The notes: generated by a model not told the origin, from the letters alone. Shown: positions 33,298 through 49,347, counted from the first letter of the stretch. The stretch is 64,000 nt of DNA from Armillaria gallica (GCA_037576215.1 JBANDB010000009.1:2914001-2978000); one strand, 5' to 3'. Numbers and translations: made by a program.

Positions 33298-36200
33298 CTA
33301 GTTAATATTCTGCCTGGCAGACTCCGAGGAGTAGTAGCTCACCGAGTAAGAACTTCGCATCCGAGAGAATAGTTTTATGCAGTACCCGACAAAGAGTTCG
33401 TTCTCATTCGCCAAGTTCTGGTCCAAAAGCTTTGAGTTAAGAGCAGAAAAAATCGCTTTACGCAAGTTTTGAATGGTCATCACATCACATTAGAGACAAA
33501 AATACCTTTCATGAAGGCCGGGCGCAATAATATGAAGTCTTCTTCAGATATATGATAGTCTCCATCATCGTTCGACTGAAAAGGAACATCTTTCAAGAGA
33601 GGGTGCTGACAGCCATCTATGCTCAATACTTGGGACAAAAATCGGTGTTCGACGGTGATACTGATAGGAACCAAAGATTCAAGCATTGCTTCGAGGAATT
33701 TGTTTTTCCATGCCTGTGGGTTAAAAATGTCATTAGTTGATGGACCGCAAAGCATCAGATCTTGAAATACCGTATATATCATTGGGTCAAGTTGGAGCAT
33801 ACAACGGAGTCCTTCCAAGTGGACATGGTACTTCCAAGAAGCGCTTTCGTCATGATTGACAACAGTATCCAATAGTTTGAGGTAAGATTCCCAGTTCTAT
33901 GGGTATAGAATTAAGATATAAGGATCGGATTTTCAAAAACAAGCGCAGCAGACCTTGTCATTACCGTTGCGCACAACAACGGAAGCACACCCCAACCAGG
34001 TCATAATACAACGATCGAGCTCAGTAACTCTGGTCCCCGGAGACGATGATAATCTTTTCAATAGCTGATATGGTATCCAAGAGACTTCGTGAAGGAACTA
34101 CGCATACATTTTAGTCCACGCTCGAGACAATCAGTAATAGAATCACCTTGGACAGAGCCTGATCTTTAGATTTGAAATCACAAGTAGCAGTGGGCGGAGA
34201 GTTTTCGCCCAAAGCGGCCAACAGATCCGGATCGTTCATATCCAAATCAAACATCCCGTATTCATCTTGGCTCTCTTGACTTTCTATAGTCGATGGTAGT
34301 AAAGGGCGCTCAGGAGGAGGCAGGACCGATGTCCTCGCATCAAAAAACCGGGCAAGGATGTCCACAATTTCCCCTCCGATCCAACTTTCTTGGCGTAGCT
34401 TGCTGTTCCTCACGATCTTAGCGATGCACACTGACAAAAGATCAAAACGAGTCCAAAGAAATCAGAAACGACGCACGGAGTAGTTCAGGTTCCGGATAAT
34501 CGCGAGTCGCAGGGTCATTATAAACCTCTAGTATTCGACGTACACATCGCAACACGGTCTGCACAGGTAGAACAGTGTCGTTCTTATGGTCAACCGCAGG
34601 ATCATATTCGTCCACCACGACGCCCACGATGGCGCGCAACCACTCTGCGACTTCGGTCAAAGGTAGTTTAAGCGCGACCATAACGCGGGAATAATGCATC
34701 AACGCCTGCATGGCTACCAAGCGCGTACCAAAATCAGCCTCGTCGAATTTGACATAGGAGCGCGCATGTGTGATTCGCCTAACGTGATCTTCAGGGTCCA
34801 AATAGATAGCGATCACCGTCGCAATATGGCGATTATGCAACATCGATAGGTCATTGGCGCTCGGCGGACAACGCTTAGAAAATGCCAGAGTCCCAACAGG
34901 CACAGCGAGAGATAGAAATTTCTTGACTTTCATAGGTAAGACCGAGGAGTCTGGGGGTTTGCTCTCACGTGCAAACTGGACAATAAGCTTCAAGAAGAGG
35001 ACGAAGGCGCTGTCATGCTTTTGAACCTGCGACAACATGGATAGATCGTTGTGACGCATGAATCCGGGGAATTTAGACTTTTCGTGTCGCAAGTTCGCAA
35101 AATGTCGACTCCGAAAGACGTCGGCTAGATGAGTCAATGTCGGAGAAACGTCGTCCAATTTCCAGTGACATCGGCTCCATAGTTGAAAGCAGCGTCGCAC
35201 AACAGTACCAATGTACTGGTCGCGCTTTGCTTTACTCTCCTCCTGGAGTGCAGCATCACGGGCTTTGTTTTCGACGAGACAAATTGTCTTCAATGCCGTG
35301 GCGACGATTTTCCACGCAGCCGGAGCTTGAGGGGCAGATCCTGTACATCCATGCACCGAGAACTGGGACAACGCACAAAGACTGGACACGGTTGACCATA
35401 TCCATTCGCTAACCTGCAGGTGAGTAGCGCCAACCGGATCCGATATTAAGACTTGTTCCACGATTCGCCAAAAGGGATGAAGGGGACTATTGGGACCCTG
35501 CACCGTTTCTCGGAACGTATCGGCAACATGGAAGACACATGTCCACAGCTCAACAGTGCGAGTAGCAGTTGTCACTGTCTCGAAAGTCCCGCTATCCGGA
35601 ATTGAAGCCATGCTGCACTGCAGACCATATTGAGACAAACATTGAACTAAGCGTGTAATTGACTTTAGCAGCAGGTTACTATCTTCTGGAGCAAGAGGCA
35701 AGCGAAAGCCGAGGCGAACGGACCACTCGACGGCCAACCAGCAAAGGTTCAATGCGGGAATCTCCGTTGACGCCGCGATGAATTCTGGAGTGTGCGTCTT
35801 TTCCAGGAGCCGGCTAATTTCGTCTTGGACGGCTGCGCGTAGAACTGCACTATCCTCCGCTCCGATATGGAGTTGCCGTGACAGGTGAAGAGACGCAGTA
35901 CGCGCTAGACCATTCCATCCTTTGATCGTTACATCACCATCCACGTCGGGTATGTCGACGGCAAAGTTAAACAGACCTTCCCATATCTTTGGAAGCACGT
36001 CAGCAACCTGAGAAATAGACATATCTGGGGCGAGGGTGATTCCCTGGAAGGAGTAATGCGTGGGATCGGGGGCTTGCGAGTCGGACGACTGGCAGTGTAT
36101 TAACTCGAAGAGCCACCCTTTCCCAACATAGGTATCCCGTGGGAAGGAGATACCTTGGGATAAGAGCGGTACGTCCACGGGGAACTTCGTCGGATGACCT

Positions 36201-38981
36201 GGATGACTCGAACCGTGCTGGGAACCGCCGATTTCGATCTGCGGTTCCGGGTCTTCAATGGCAGATGAAATGTCTCGACGTGGCTTGCGAGGAGCAGCTA
36301 CTCTACGATCAACTCCTCCTTGTGAAGATGGGGCTAGGGCATTGTTGAAATCCTCGTCGGTCAAGTCGATGTTGAGAGATACGTTGTATGATCGTCTTCC
36401 GGATCCGTTGGCTATCCTGGTGCCTTTGGCTGCCGTGAATACGTATAGTCCATTCTTGTCTCGATGTTGCTCTCTCCTTTTCTTCTTCTCCTTGGCGGCC
36501 TTTTCTGTGTCAATGTGCTGAATTCGAGGCTCTCCATAGGTATTAGAAGTCGAAAATTCCACGTCGGAATCAGAGGATTGGTAGTCGTTGACAGGCCTAT
36601 GTCGCGAGGATGTGGGCTTCGCTGATCGGTGAAAAGTCAACTTGGTCTGACGTTCACGTCTCTTTCCGCTGCTCCGATGACCCGTCGCAGAATGATACAC
36701 CGATGATGATCGGCGCCTCCTGCTGGTACGCTGAATTTCCGTGGACGAAGCTGGATGACGTTTCCTCGACTTTTGGCCTCCGCCTTTCACCATCAAGCAT
36801 GAAGTCGATAATGTCCTCTGTTTGAGGATGACTCTCCTCTTGGGCTGAGACAATGGCTGTCGCGCAGCATGGCCGTAATCGTCCTCATAGAAAACCTCCT
36901 CATCCGACGTATCCGATATCTCAATAACGTCTGACGCAGCATGGACGGTCTCGAAGTCGAACAAGTCGCCATCAACAATGCGAGGTAGATCACCAGTGTC
37001 GTCGCCATCATTGTCGTCCCCTTCACTCTCACTTTTTGGAGTGATTTGTTCGTCATCTGAGCTCTCTGAGTCCCCGAGAATTTGGCTGTTCGACCGCGGT
37101 TGCTTGGCGATCCGAGAACGGCTTTGTCCTGGGAGCAGATTGACTTCTTCTGCTTCACTACCTGATAATACAGCAGAACTTTGACGTCGGGATTTGCGAT
37201 TCTTGGCAGCAGTATTTCGGCTGCCAATTTTTCCCAACATGAAAGCAGGGTACATTCGTTTGAGCACCTTCATTCGTTTGCGATCCTCTGAGTTCAGGTC
37301 ATCCTCTGAATCGCTGCCGCTGGGAGAAGCACTCCCTTCTGAAGTAGGTTCCTTGGCAGAAGATGGTGGACGACTGACCGGACCATCTTCGATGATAATC
37401 GGGGTGTCGTACGTGTTGGATGGCATTGGGTCATCATCATCATCATCATGGAACAGGTCAGGACCACCTGGGGCTGGGGAAGACCTGCTGGAAGAGCCAG
37501 GGAATGGGGCGGCGGAGAGGGAGAGCGGGGGTTAGCACGATCAAGCGACAGTGATCGCACGTCTCTGTACGGCGATGGCAGTATTGGAGCATCAGCCTAT
37601 AGCATAAATAAGGTTAAAGTTATCCAACACTGGAGAGGAGCACTTTACCACGATGTCAACGCTTGTGTGTCGTGAAACTGTTGTTACCATTGCCCGTTTC
37701 TCTCTGCGCTCTTCCTTGGCTGCAGCTGCCTCTCTTTTTTCGCGTGCCTTCCTTTCCCTTTCCACCCTCTTCCACTCTCTGCGCGTCGCCCGTATCCCCT
37801 TGTCTTCGTCGTCCGAACTAGACAGTTGATCAGGCAAGCCTAAACGTGAAATGTGTTCTGGACTCCGACTCCTGGTTTTTGTTCGAACGTGTTCTGTATG
37901 AATATACTCCTGATCCTGAGTTTCTTCTTCATAGTGGTCTTCACGGGTCTTGTGATGATGGTCCCGGGAGCTTCTCGGTTTGACGATGGCCTCCTGATTA
38001 TAACGGAATTGTTTCTGATACATAACGTTATCGTATTCATACGGTTTGACTTGACGAATATTTCGTGTACGGAAAGAATAGCGGGACTCGTTCTGAGCAA
38101 GATTGAAGCCTTCGAGCTCAAGAGCTTCGCGTTCTTCAGGGGATATGACAGGCGGCGAACTTGGGGAGCGAGGGGAAGAATCATTTTTTGGAGGGCTGGG
38201 AGGGTTGGTCCTTGGTGAAGAGGTAGGAGTGAGAGGAGACGATGGCATGTTTGCTGAGCGGGGCTTCTGAGGTGAAAACTGGAACAGGTCGTCATGATCA
38301 TCATGGGAGGTTCCTGTGATAATCGAAGTGGACCGTGGAGGAGTGGAAGTTGAAGCTCTGGGGGAGCAGGAAGCGGTGGCATGGAATTCGGGATGCTGTG
38401 GACTTTGTGGAGTCAACTTTGGTAGAGCAGGTGAGAGGAGGCGTCGATGGGCGTCGATGTACATTCAGAGATAAAGGGGATGATAAAAATAGGTGTAGGT
38501 TTCTTTCAGAGCTTCTAGTATTGGCCCAGGCGACGGTGTCCCATAACCGTGCAGAAAATCCAAAGGGTCTTGTGAACCTTCTGACCCTGGACCTAAGTCT
38601 TCCTCTGCTTCAAAAAGTTGCCCAGATACAAGAGTTACTGTTTGATCCAGTATATGGCGAAGAATGGGCGACGAAGGATTTGGAAGTCGCTTAGGAGAGC
38701 GTGGAGAGGTAGAGTTCTGTGGTACTGAAGCGAGCACCGAAATGACAGGTCCGCCGTGCGATATCTATGATGGTATTAGCACTACGAGACCGTCCAGCAG
38801 TGGACCCACCAACCTTTGCACGCTTCCTTGGAGGGCTGTCCACGTTCGAGTCTTCATGCGCCGCTTGCCTACTACCAGTGACGACTCGGACCTTTGGAGA
38901 AAGCCACGTACGCCGGGCGATAGCATTGAGTTCTTCCAACTCTTCCGGATCTGAAGTTTCTACCACTTCATCATCTGTCAT
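33298..38981 (-). CDS. Mus7/Mms22-family genome-stability protein
   Basis: The gene starts at 38981 (MTDDEVVETSDPEELEELN), with an intron after PPRKRAK resuming at ISHGGPVISVLASVPQ. A Ser/Pro-rich part leads to the conserved ESRYSFRTRNIRQVKPYEY and VMYQKQFRYNQEAIVKPR, then an acidic, Asp-rich region. The large exon 37426-34442 has KRMKVLKRMYPAFMLGKIG, as in Mus7/Mms22, and a long helical repeat-like body. An intron (gtgcgt...ttgtcag) links ELL to CIAKIVRNSKL. C-terminal FLSQVLSIDGCQHPLLKDVP is a family signature. The stop is at 33298-33300. Mms22/Mus7 pairs with Rtt107 and the Rtt101 cullin to repair stalled replication forks in the nucleus. The size, about 1,600 residues, fits. One junction near 38,460 is unresolved: ETYTYFYHPLYL stops and YIDAHRRLLSP resumes in another frame. 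Confidence 0.8.
37431..37450 (-). repeat. CAT/ATG trinucleotide run in coding sequence
   Basis: A run of TCA/ATC units on the plus strand encodes an Asp tract (HDDDDDDP) in the Mus7-like protein. Such runs are prone to length variation. Confidence 0.7.
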
Positions 38982-40739
38982 GGCACTTGGAGAGATCAGG
39001 TCGCGAGTCGCGATGCACGTAGGTCGTGGTACCCTTCAGGCACTGCGTTGAAAGTCACAGAAACGCGATAGCACGTGATGTGACACTTTCAGCGGCCCGA
39101 CGGCCCGATAGCGCGTGGCATCGCGAAAAGCATCGACATAAACGTCTAGAGCAAGTTGGATATTAACTGTTTGTGGATTTTTAGCTGGACAAGCTCTCAC
39201 GGTACTGATATACGTGTCTATCAATTAGTAATCTCCACACGAACATTCACGTCCTCGTCCCTAACATGAATTGTGAGATCATCTTACTCGCATCTTACAC
39301 AGCGTTCTATATAATTTATTCAATCATTTGCCTTAGAATAGCCTGATTACTCCTTTTTTGTTCGTCCTTGAGTTCGAAGTTTAACTGCACGGCGTCGAGC
39401 TGTTTTGCGCAAAAAAATTATTATAAGGAATGAATGAAATCCCGTTTTAAGTATTCACGCCCTTTAGGGCGTATGCATACAATTATAATCCCTTGCACTA
39501 CCACCACTACACTCTGCCTGCGGTGTCTGGAATACTCTTGAATTTGTCGCTCAACCTCCAAATTACGAATATTGAGATATGGCATTGAAAATGTACTCTC
39601 TTGTCTGGTGCAATAGCCCAGTCAACATAAGTATATCGAAGCTAAACTGTAGGGAGGAATCTCTATCATCGACTGAGGCGAATACTTCTGGCAACGCCTA
39701 CGAATGATTGATGATCAACTGAACTGAAGCTTCGCTGATCTCCTATTTCTTTCTGTTCCATCACACGAGCTTGAAGACGTAGGGAAAAACAGTTCTTCCT
39801 TATAATTTTCGCGACGGAGTAGGCTGAGGACCTAAATGATGCCAGGTGAGCATCCCAACCGTACAGCTAAATACATTGCTTAAGGGCATAACTTTTTACA
39901 CTCCAGGACAATGAACATTCGGTTCTGCATGTTTCACGATAGATGGAAGAAAAATTGGATCGCACGAAAGCCAGAAGTAAGGCTAGCCAAAATATTCCGC
40001 ACGGCGCAATCCGTTTCAAACGACCAGATTCCTCAGAAATGGACTTCGAGGCGAACCGAGATGTGGGGGCTGTGCCCGGCCCGATGTCGTGAACTTCTTG
40101 GTCCGCTTGCAGACTAGTCGAGCTTTTGCAGCTTTAGCAGCCACGGGAGATATTCGGTCATCAGTGTAATATCTTGGAGCCAATGTATCATTCTACTCAT
40201 CTGTAGACATCCTTTAAGAATGTTCTCCTGTACTTCTACTGCGCTGTTGGGGCGCTGACGTGCGATAGCACCGTCAGGAGCCTAGTGAACTCGCGCTTCT
40301 ATTTCTCTGCGTACCGGCAATGCTCCCATAGCGTGTAATTCAATACATCTCGATAATCACTGCGACCTTCGCACCCGTCTTGTTGCCACGAAACGGGCTT
40401 GTTTGAATTCCCATGCCAAGGTATGTAGAAGGATAACTCGACCAGACTGCTGTCTTCTAGCATGGAAGGCACATCGCATCGACTGCGCACACGACATAAG
40501 TGACATAGCGGTGAATTACGGCGGGTCGCCCAAGTTAGGGTTTGCGGGAACAGCCTTATTAGGGTCCGAGCCCCTAGGTAGCTCCTTCAATCATCATCCA
40601 TCACCACCAACTCAACAGCCACGATCCGTTTACCTTTTTTCTTATCAGCACCTCTTATTTCTTCTCTTTCATCTGCATTGGGCGATAAGAAATCGATATC
40701 TGCCATACACATATTCTTCCACCTTTTTTCGCCGTCCTG
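38982..40739. other. Long intergenic region
   Basis: This 1.76 kb lies between the divergent Mus7-like and Sec14 genes. It holds both promoters. The middle is AT-rich with only short open frames (for example 39911-40117 +), none recognisable. A short palindrome, CGCCCTTTAGGGCG, lies near 39,460. Confidence 0.5.
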
Positions 40740-41878
40740 ATGTCTTCCACACAACCGCAATCCGCCAGTGCAAGCCCCATGCCTGCGGGAGTCACCGATC
40801 CCAACTACAAGCCTGGTCCCGGCCGTTTGGGTAACCTTACTGTCATCCAGCTTCATGCTTTGGAGAAGTTCAAGAAAGAAGTCAAGGACGAGGGGTGGTT
40901 CGATGAGGAGAGAATGGACGATGAACTCATGCTTAGGTCTGTCCCTATTTCTCTCCTAGGCTCTAATTTTGTCGTACGACAGGATTTTAGTGCCCACGAT
41001 GCTGGCGGATGACTTACTCCGCTCCTATTAGATTCTTGAGAGCCCGCAAATTTGATGTGGCGGCCGCAAAAAAAATGCTGCATGAGTGCGAGCAGTGGAG
41101 AAAGGAGTTTGGTATTGAGGAGATTATGAAGTACGGCGTCCCTTCTCGTGGCGTCATTCATTCTTATTCCATCCCAGGAACTTTGACTTCAAGGAAAAGA
41201 GAGATGTGGACAAGTATTACCCTCAGTATTATCATAAGATGGACAAGGTTAGCCCTATCGACCAATCGATGCTCCTGTCCCTAACAATTGCCCTTTTTCT
41301 TTCTACAGGATGGTCGACCACTCTACATCGAACGCCTTGGCTACCTCAACATAAAAGAGCTCTACAGGATCACAACTCAGGAACGTCAGCTCCAGCGTCT
41401 TGTCTACGAGTACGAGAAGAACTACAACGAACGCCTGCCTGCCTGTTCCAAGGCTTGCGGACATCCCGTAGAAACATCCTGCACGATCCTTGATCTGTGG
41501 AACGTTTCTCTCAGCAACTTCTATCAGGTCAAAGACTACGTCATGTCGGCCTCATCCATCGGTCAAAACAGGTACCCGGAATCCATGGGGAAGTTCTACA
41601 TCATCAACGCACCATGGGCATTTAGTGCCGTATGGCGGATTATCAAGCCGTGGTTGGATGAAGTCACCGTCAGCAAGATTGACATCATTGGGAGCGACTA
41701 CAAAGATAAATTGTTGGCTCAGATCCCGGCCGAGAATCTTCCCAAGGATTTCGGAGGGCTGTGCCAGTGCGAGGGAGGGTGCTCGTTGAGCGATGCCGGT
41801 CCGTGGAACCATGTCGATGCGGCCGCGCATGCCCCAGCAGCAAATGGAGACGGTACACCAAATGGCAATGCTGCGTAG
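40740..41878 (+). CDS. SEC14: Sec14-type phosphatidylinositol/phosphatidylcholine transfer protein
   Basis: Four exons: 40740-40936, 41032-41130, 41178-41247 and 41309-41878. The N-terminal CRAL-TRIO_N region reads GNLTVIQLHALEKFKKEVKD, DELMLRFLRARKFDVAAAKK and HECEQWRKEFGIEEIMK. The lipid-binding domain has DVDKYYPQYYHKMDKDGRPL, ERLGYLNIKELYRITTQERQ, TSCTILDLWNVSLSNFYQVK, GKFYIINAPWAFSAVWRIIK, PWLDEVTVSKIDIIG and NLPKDFGGLCQCEGGC. The C-terminus is a short Ala-rich tail. The protein exchanges PtdIns and PtdCho and maintains Golgi secretory capacity. Its length (about 310 residues) and all signature segments match yeast Sec14, and no break was seen. The first intron (95 nt) is longer than its neighbours. 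Confidence 0.94.
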
Positions 41879-42120
41879 AGGTTAGCGGTTGTCTTTTCAT
41901 TCGCTCATTCTTACTGGGACAGAAATCTAATTGTACAGAGTAATTCAGATATACCACTTTCCTTGTACTGCATTCGCATGTTAAGATAGAGCCGGTGACA
42001 GTGATGGGGAATTCAATATAATCTTAATACACTCATCATGAAGTTGGCTTTGTCCGTCGAAATATTATTCGCGAAGTAAAAAAACATGATGTTATTCTCG
42101 ACCACCACTGGCTAAATGAC

Positions 42121-43455
42121 TCAGCACCAGCAGAACCTGTGGACAACTCAGTCAAAGTCTCTGAAACAACAAATAGACATACCTCTCTCTATTCAACCAG
42201 ATCACGTCAGTGGGGCTCTCACCGTCGGGGCCGTACCACTTGAGCGCAGGAAGGTGCTCTTTCCTTTCAAAATTGATCGCCCCATGATTTTGTGCCACAC
42301 TCTTGAGCGCATCAGGTAAACACCATATTTCTATCCTCTCCATCCCATGTCTTCCAGCGACATATTTCAGGACTGCCACCAGGTCCCCAAAGTTTTCCTG
42401 ATTAGCCCACAGTCGGGTTACCAGGAGGGTTTTGGGTGGTCTCTCGAATGTCCAAGTTGCAAAGGCAGATTCGCCGTGAGCCTTGCCGGAAGTCCTGGAA
42501 ATGACGCCCCAGTGCATTACGGGTGGCTCTAGCTTTCCCCAAAAATATTTCGACCTCGTTCGCTGAAACATTTCGACACCCTCACCAGGCAGAAAAGTGA
42601 GGAGGGTCTTTCCAGAGTCCAAGGTCATCGATTTCGCGATCAGCTCTTGCTTGAGCTTCTCTTCATCGACAGGATACAGCATTTGTAAATCATCCACAGT
42701 TAACCACCTCCATTTCTCGTCTGAAACCGAGTGTGCAGGAGCATCCGGTTTGACATCCCAGATCGTGGTGCTAGCGTCCCTCAACACCCACCCTTCAATA
42801 TTATCCGTGGGCCCGCAAGACCGATAAAAGTCGCCGACATCACTCCAGAGTGCAGAGAAATGGCCTGGGTGTACCCCTATTGGCCTTTGAGGCGGCGAAC
42901 CCCATGCTTCTGGAAACGCGGGAAACAACGAGGGATCGATAGCAAGGACCCAGTGCAGTAAACGCACCATGTGCTTCGCGTATCCCTGACGTCGGAATCG
43001 TTCTGGTGTGAAAACGGCTGCAAGCCCATAGCAAGATACCTCCTCGGGGACGATAGTGTCTCCCAAAGGGGCATTAGGCCTTCGAACTACGAGACCCTTG
43101 CGCCGAAAGCTACGAAGTATGTTAATCGATGGTGAACAACGCTTTGAATGTCCAAGTCGAAACTCACGTCATACATGAACATTTAAAATCCAATGATCCT
43201 GGATCATCTCGCGGAGATAAAACCCTACGCGTGAACAGTTTCTGATGATCTCTGTGGGAGCAAACGATCCTAGTACTAGGCTCACCATATCGTCAACTTC
43301 CCGTTTGTCGCACTTTCACCTTGTTCCACCTCGGTGCCGCGATGGAAGTACTCTTCTTCGCTCATGGGTCCTCCCCATTGTACGAAGGATCTACGCCTTG
43401 ACTCTTGCACTTGGGCCGGTGTGGCAGGAAAGATGGACAGAGATGATAAATTCAT
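42121..43455 (-). CDS. LYC1-like lysine N-acetyltransferase (GNAT), copy A, intact
   Basis: The ATG at 43455 starts NLSSLSIFPATPAQVQESR, followed by RRSFVQWG and KLTIW. The intron structure (gtgagc... and gtgagt...) joins VLSPRDDPGSLDFKCSCMT to FRRKGLVVRRPNAP. Then come VSCYGLAAVFTPERFRRQGY and AKHMVRLLHWVL, the GNAT acetyl-CoA-binding R/Q-x-x-G-like turn and helix. ALWSDVGDFYRSCG, EGWVLRDASTTIW, LLTFLPGEGVEMFQR and HGMERIEIWCLP follow. The last coding exon is only 16 nt (42136-42121) and yields RFCWC-stop, which is conserved in copy B. Fungal LYC1 enzymes acetylate the lysine side chain in lysine catabolism; here that is by family resemblance only. No break was seen. Confidence 0.82.
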
Positions 43456-43721
43456 CAGATCGCGATCGTCAGGAGCAAAGAACTTAGCCACGTTTTGTCC
43501 CTTATCCGCAAAGACCCTGGAGTAACCCTGGGGAAACGTAAGGAGGCTGCTACAAGAACTAGACGACACGGACTTGCGAAGCCCCGGCTTCTCATACAAG
43601 TTCATTGATGATGCATTGCGACTTTCTGATTTGTTTCTGATGGCCCCTGCCGCGCACCGCTTCAGCAGAGATGCGACTTCATAAAATAATATACTAGTAA
43701 TCGGGAGGTTGGCCATGATGT

Positions 43722-45038
43722 TCAGCACCAGCAGAACCTTGAATACATCAGTCAAAATGTCTCTGGTGAATGTCGAAACGCACTTTTCATTATTCAGCCA
43801 TACAACATTGGCCGGGGCCTCCGCTCCATTCCACTTGAACGCTGAAAGATGTTCTTCGCGTTCCATATGTACTGCACCGTGGTCCTGCGCTATGCTCTTG
43901 TGTACCTCTGGTAGATTCCATATTTCTATTTTCTCCATCCCGTGTTTTCTGGCAACGAACTTCAGGACCGACAGCAGGTCCACAAGACTTTCCTTGCTTG
44001 CCCGAAGACGAGTAACGACGAGAGTCGGCGTTTTCATCTCGAAAGTCCATGTCGCCATTGCAGGATGCTCGTCGAGCGTTGTCGTGGTCTTTCTGGGCTC
44101 AGAGACGATACCCCAGTACTCCACCGACTTGAACTTTCCCCAGACATGCTCCAACCGTCTTCTTTGGAACTTTTCAACGCCTTGCCCAGGCAAAAAGGTG
44201 AAGAAAGTCTTCCCAGCGTCTGAAGCCAGCGCCGTGGCCCCATGTCCACCTTCATTCTTTGTTCATCAATAGAAAGCAACGTTTCCACATCACTCGCACT
44301 GAGCCATTTCCACCCCCGACCAACATCGACGTCCGCATCACCGGATCCGACATCCCATACAGTAGAAATCGCGTCTCTGACCACCCAACCTTCGGCGTCA
44401 GTCGTACTGGGCCGCAGGACCCATAGAAATGGCCGACATCACTCCACAGGGCTGAAAAACGACCATGTGCTAACCAGGGAGGTCTCTCCGGGGGTAAACC
44501 CCATGCTTCCGGAAATGTGGATGGCAAAGATGAAGGGGGAGCTAGTACCCAGTGTAGCAGGCGCATCATATGTTTTGCGTGCCCCCGGCGTCGAAACCGT
44601 TCCGGTGTAAACACCGACGCGATTGCATAGCAAGATACTTGCTCCGGTGCATTGTCATCTAGCTGCGCACTATTTCTTCGAAGGACTAGGCCCCTACGCA
44701 GGAAGCTAGCTCAGAATAAAATATTAGCTATCGGCATTCTACTAGTTCGAGGTTACTTACGTTTCGCACGAACATTTGAATTCTAGTGATTCTGGGTCTT
44801 CTCGTGAACATAAAACCCTGCTACTAATCAATATCTGTCGTGATTTGCCACAGTTAGGACCATACCAAGTTGTTAGTTTTCTATTAGACGCGTGCTCATC
44901 ATTATCCATGTCAGCGTCCCGACGCAAATATGTCTCCTCGGTCATATATGATCTCCCCCAATCTTTAAACGATCGACGCCTTGATTCGATGACCTGCGCC
45001 CGTGTGGCGGGAAAGAGGGACAAAGACGAAAGGCTCAT
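43722..45038 (-). CDS. LYC1-like N-acetyltransferase, copy B, with two frame breaks
   Basis: This is a tandem paralogue of copy A, same strand, 266 bp apart. It starts at 45038 (MSLSSLSLFPATRAQVIESR) and shares both early introns, the VSCYAIASVFTPERFRRRGH and AKHMMRLLHWVLAPP blocks, ALWSDVGHFYGSCG, FTFLPGQGVEKFQRRRLE, KHGMEKIEIWNLPEVHKS and VVWLNNEKFCWC with the same 3' intron. Two single-base losses shift the frame. One is at the CCC run at 44409-44413, between SCGP and TTDAEGWVVRDA. The other is at the GGGG run at 44238-44241, between KVDMG and ATALASDAGKTF. Both lie in homopolymers. Either copy B is a young pseudogene or the sequence has homopolymer errors there. The rest of the protein is well conserved. 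Confidence 0.7.
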
Positions 45039-45125
45039 CAAGGTTCCGAATCAAGCTGACTTGCACAGCCACACCAAAACTTTTACCTGAGGCTCCAAAT
45101 CTCATGTCATAATATACATACATGG

Positions 45126-48233
<3,108 letters not shown>

Positions 48234-48445
48234 CGGAAAAAGAGAGACACTGAAAACGAAGGGAAAGAGCAAGCGGTAGATCTACAATGGCCCGAGATGC
48301 TGTCACCCTCACAGGATAACGCGTTTATGTAACTCGGTTACGGTATGTTATTTATTTGCCGGCTCGAGGAAATTTACAGATATCGATACAATTTACGACA
48401 ATTTACGACACGTTACTACTTACACAGCGTCAACAATTGTAATTT

Positions 48446-49316
48446 CTATGTAGTCTTCTTAAGTCGCTCGCTCACTACCTCCAGTTTCTTTTTCACCTCT
48501 GTTGATCGTCAGCGTCGCGCAAAATCTTTGAAAGAATCAAGTCGCTAACCTGTTTGCTGACTGGGAGATCCCTCAAGCAGGCCCACAGCGTTCTCAAACG
48601 ACTCCTGCGCAGCACTCAGCATTTTCTTCACCCCCTCTGGATCAGTCTCGTCTTCCCCGATCGCAAGCATAACATCGCCTAACCGTGCCCATCCCTTACC
48701 CCACCGTTCATCCAACTCCGTTGCTTTCACCGCATCAGCAAGCGCCTTGGGCAAATTTTCCTTGCCTCCCAGACGAAGATATGCTAACGCACGATTCGCA
48801 TATAATTGTGGGGATTCTGGCGTATGAGATATCGCGGTAGTATACGCTTCAACAGCAGGAGCATAGTCTCCCGACGCAAAATGCTTGTTTCCCTCTTCCT
48901 TTGCGGTCTCTGCTTCCGCCGACAGAGGTACCACTCGAGCTGCATGTCGAGTAATCAAGGTGGCAAGGCCTCGTGGGTCGGCGCCCTGCAAAAAGTCGAC
49001 CTGTTTACCTGCCTTGATCACGATGAAGGTGGGCATCGCTGATATCCGGTATTTCGACGCGATAGCTTTCTGTGCATCGACATCAACCCGCACGAATATC
49101 GCTTGGGGTTCTTCTGTACGAACTGAGCGAAAAACGGGGCGATTTGCTAGGGAGGAGTTCAGGATACGGGATCGATGAATCAGAGATTGTACGTACCTTG
49201 CAAGGTCCACACCATACTGCGTGAAAGTCAACAAAAACTGTTTGTCCTGCTGCTGTCGCAGAACGGAGAGTCTCGTTCCACTGGGTGACAGATTCAATTT
49301 CGACTGGGCCAGACAT
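48446..49316 (-). CDS. Thioredoxin-domain protein with TPR repeats
   Basis: Exons are 49316-49197, 49146 to about 48,550, and a short last exon ending 48446. The thioredoxin fold has TVFVDFHAVWCGPCK with an active-site WCGPC pair, QIAPFFAQFVQKNPQAIFVR, VDVDAQKAIASKYRISAMPT with the cis-Pro, and FIVIKAGKQVDFLQGADP. A TPR region follows: AKEEGNKHFASGDYAPAVEA, YTTAISHTPESPQLYANRAL, AYLRLGGKENLPKALADAVK and ATELDERWGKGWARLGDVML. A final exon adding EVKKKLEVVSERLKKTT is joined by a good intron (gttagc...caacag); without it the frame stops at 48545. The protein is probably a cytosolic redox/chaperone adaptor, and its exact role is unknown. A strong TATA box lies about 32 nt upstream. Confidence 0.85.
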
Positions 49317-49347
49317 TGTGTAGAGATACCGACAGCACTCGCAGGCG

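Noticed and set aside
34420..34480. Apparent stop and frame change in the Mus7-like gene near 34,442.
   Set aside because: A 46-nt intron with a gtgcgt donor, CTGAT branch and ttttgtcag acceptor restores the frame, so no lesion is needed.
37490..37600. Apparent frameshift before the Asp tract in the Mus7-like gene.
   Set aside because: An intron of about 84 nt with a CTAAC branch and pyrimidine-rich acceptor joins ILPSP to RSSPAPGG in frame.
39440..39480. Palindrome CGCCCTTTAGGGCG as a transposon end or terminator.
   Set aside because: It is isolated, with no transposase, target duplication or second copy seen nearby.
42121..42200. Frame of LYC1 copy A reading through to a different end (RYVYLLFQRL).
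   Set aside because: Splicing to the 16-nt exon gives the FCWC end shared with copy B, which is much more likely than the read-through.
43282..43720. Long minus-strand frame joining the end of LYC1 copy B to the start of copy A, as a fusion protein.
   Set aside because: The frame is open by chance across the 266-bp spacer; copy B ends by splicing to FCWC-stop at 43722 and copy A has its own ATG.
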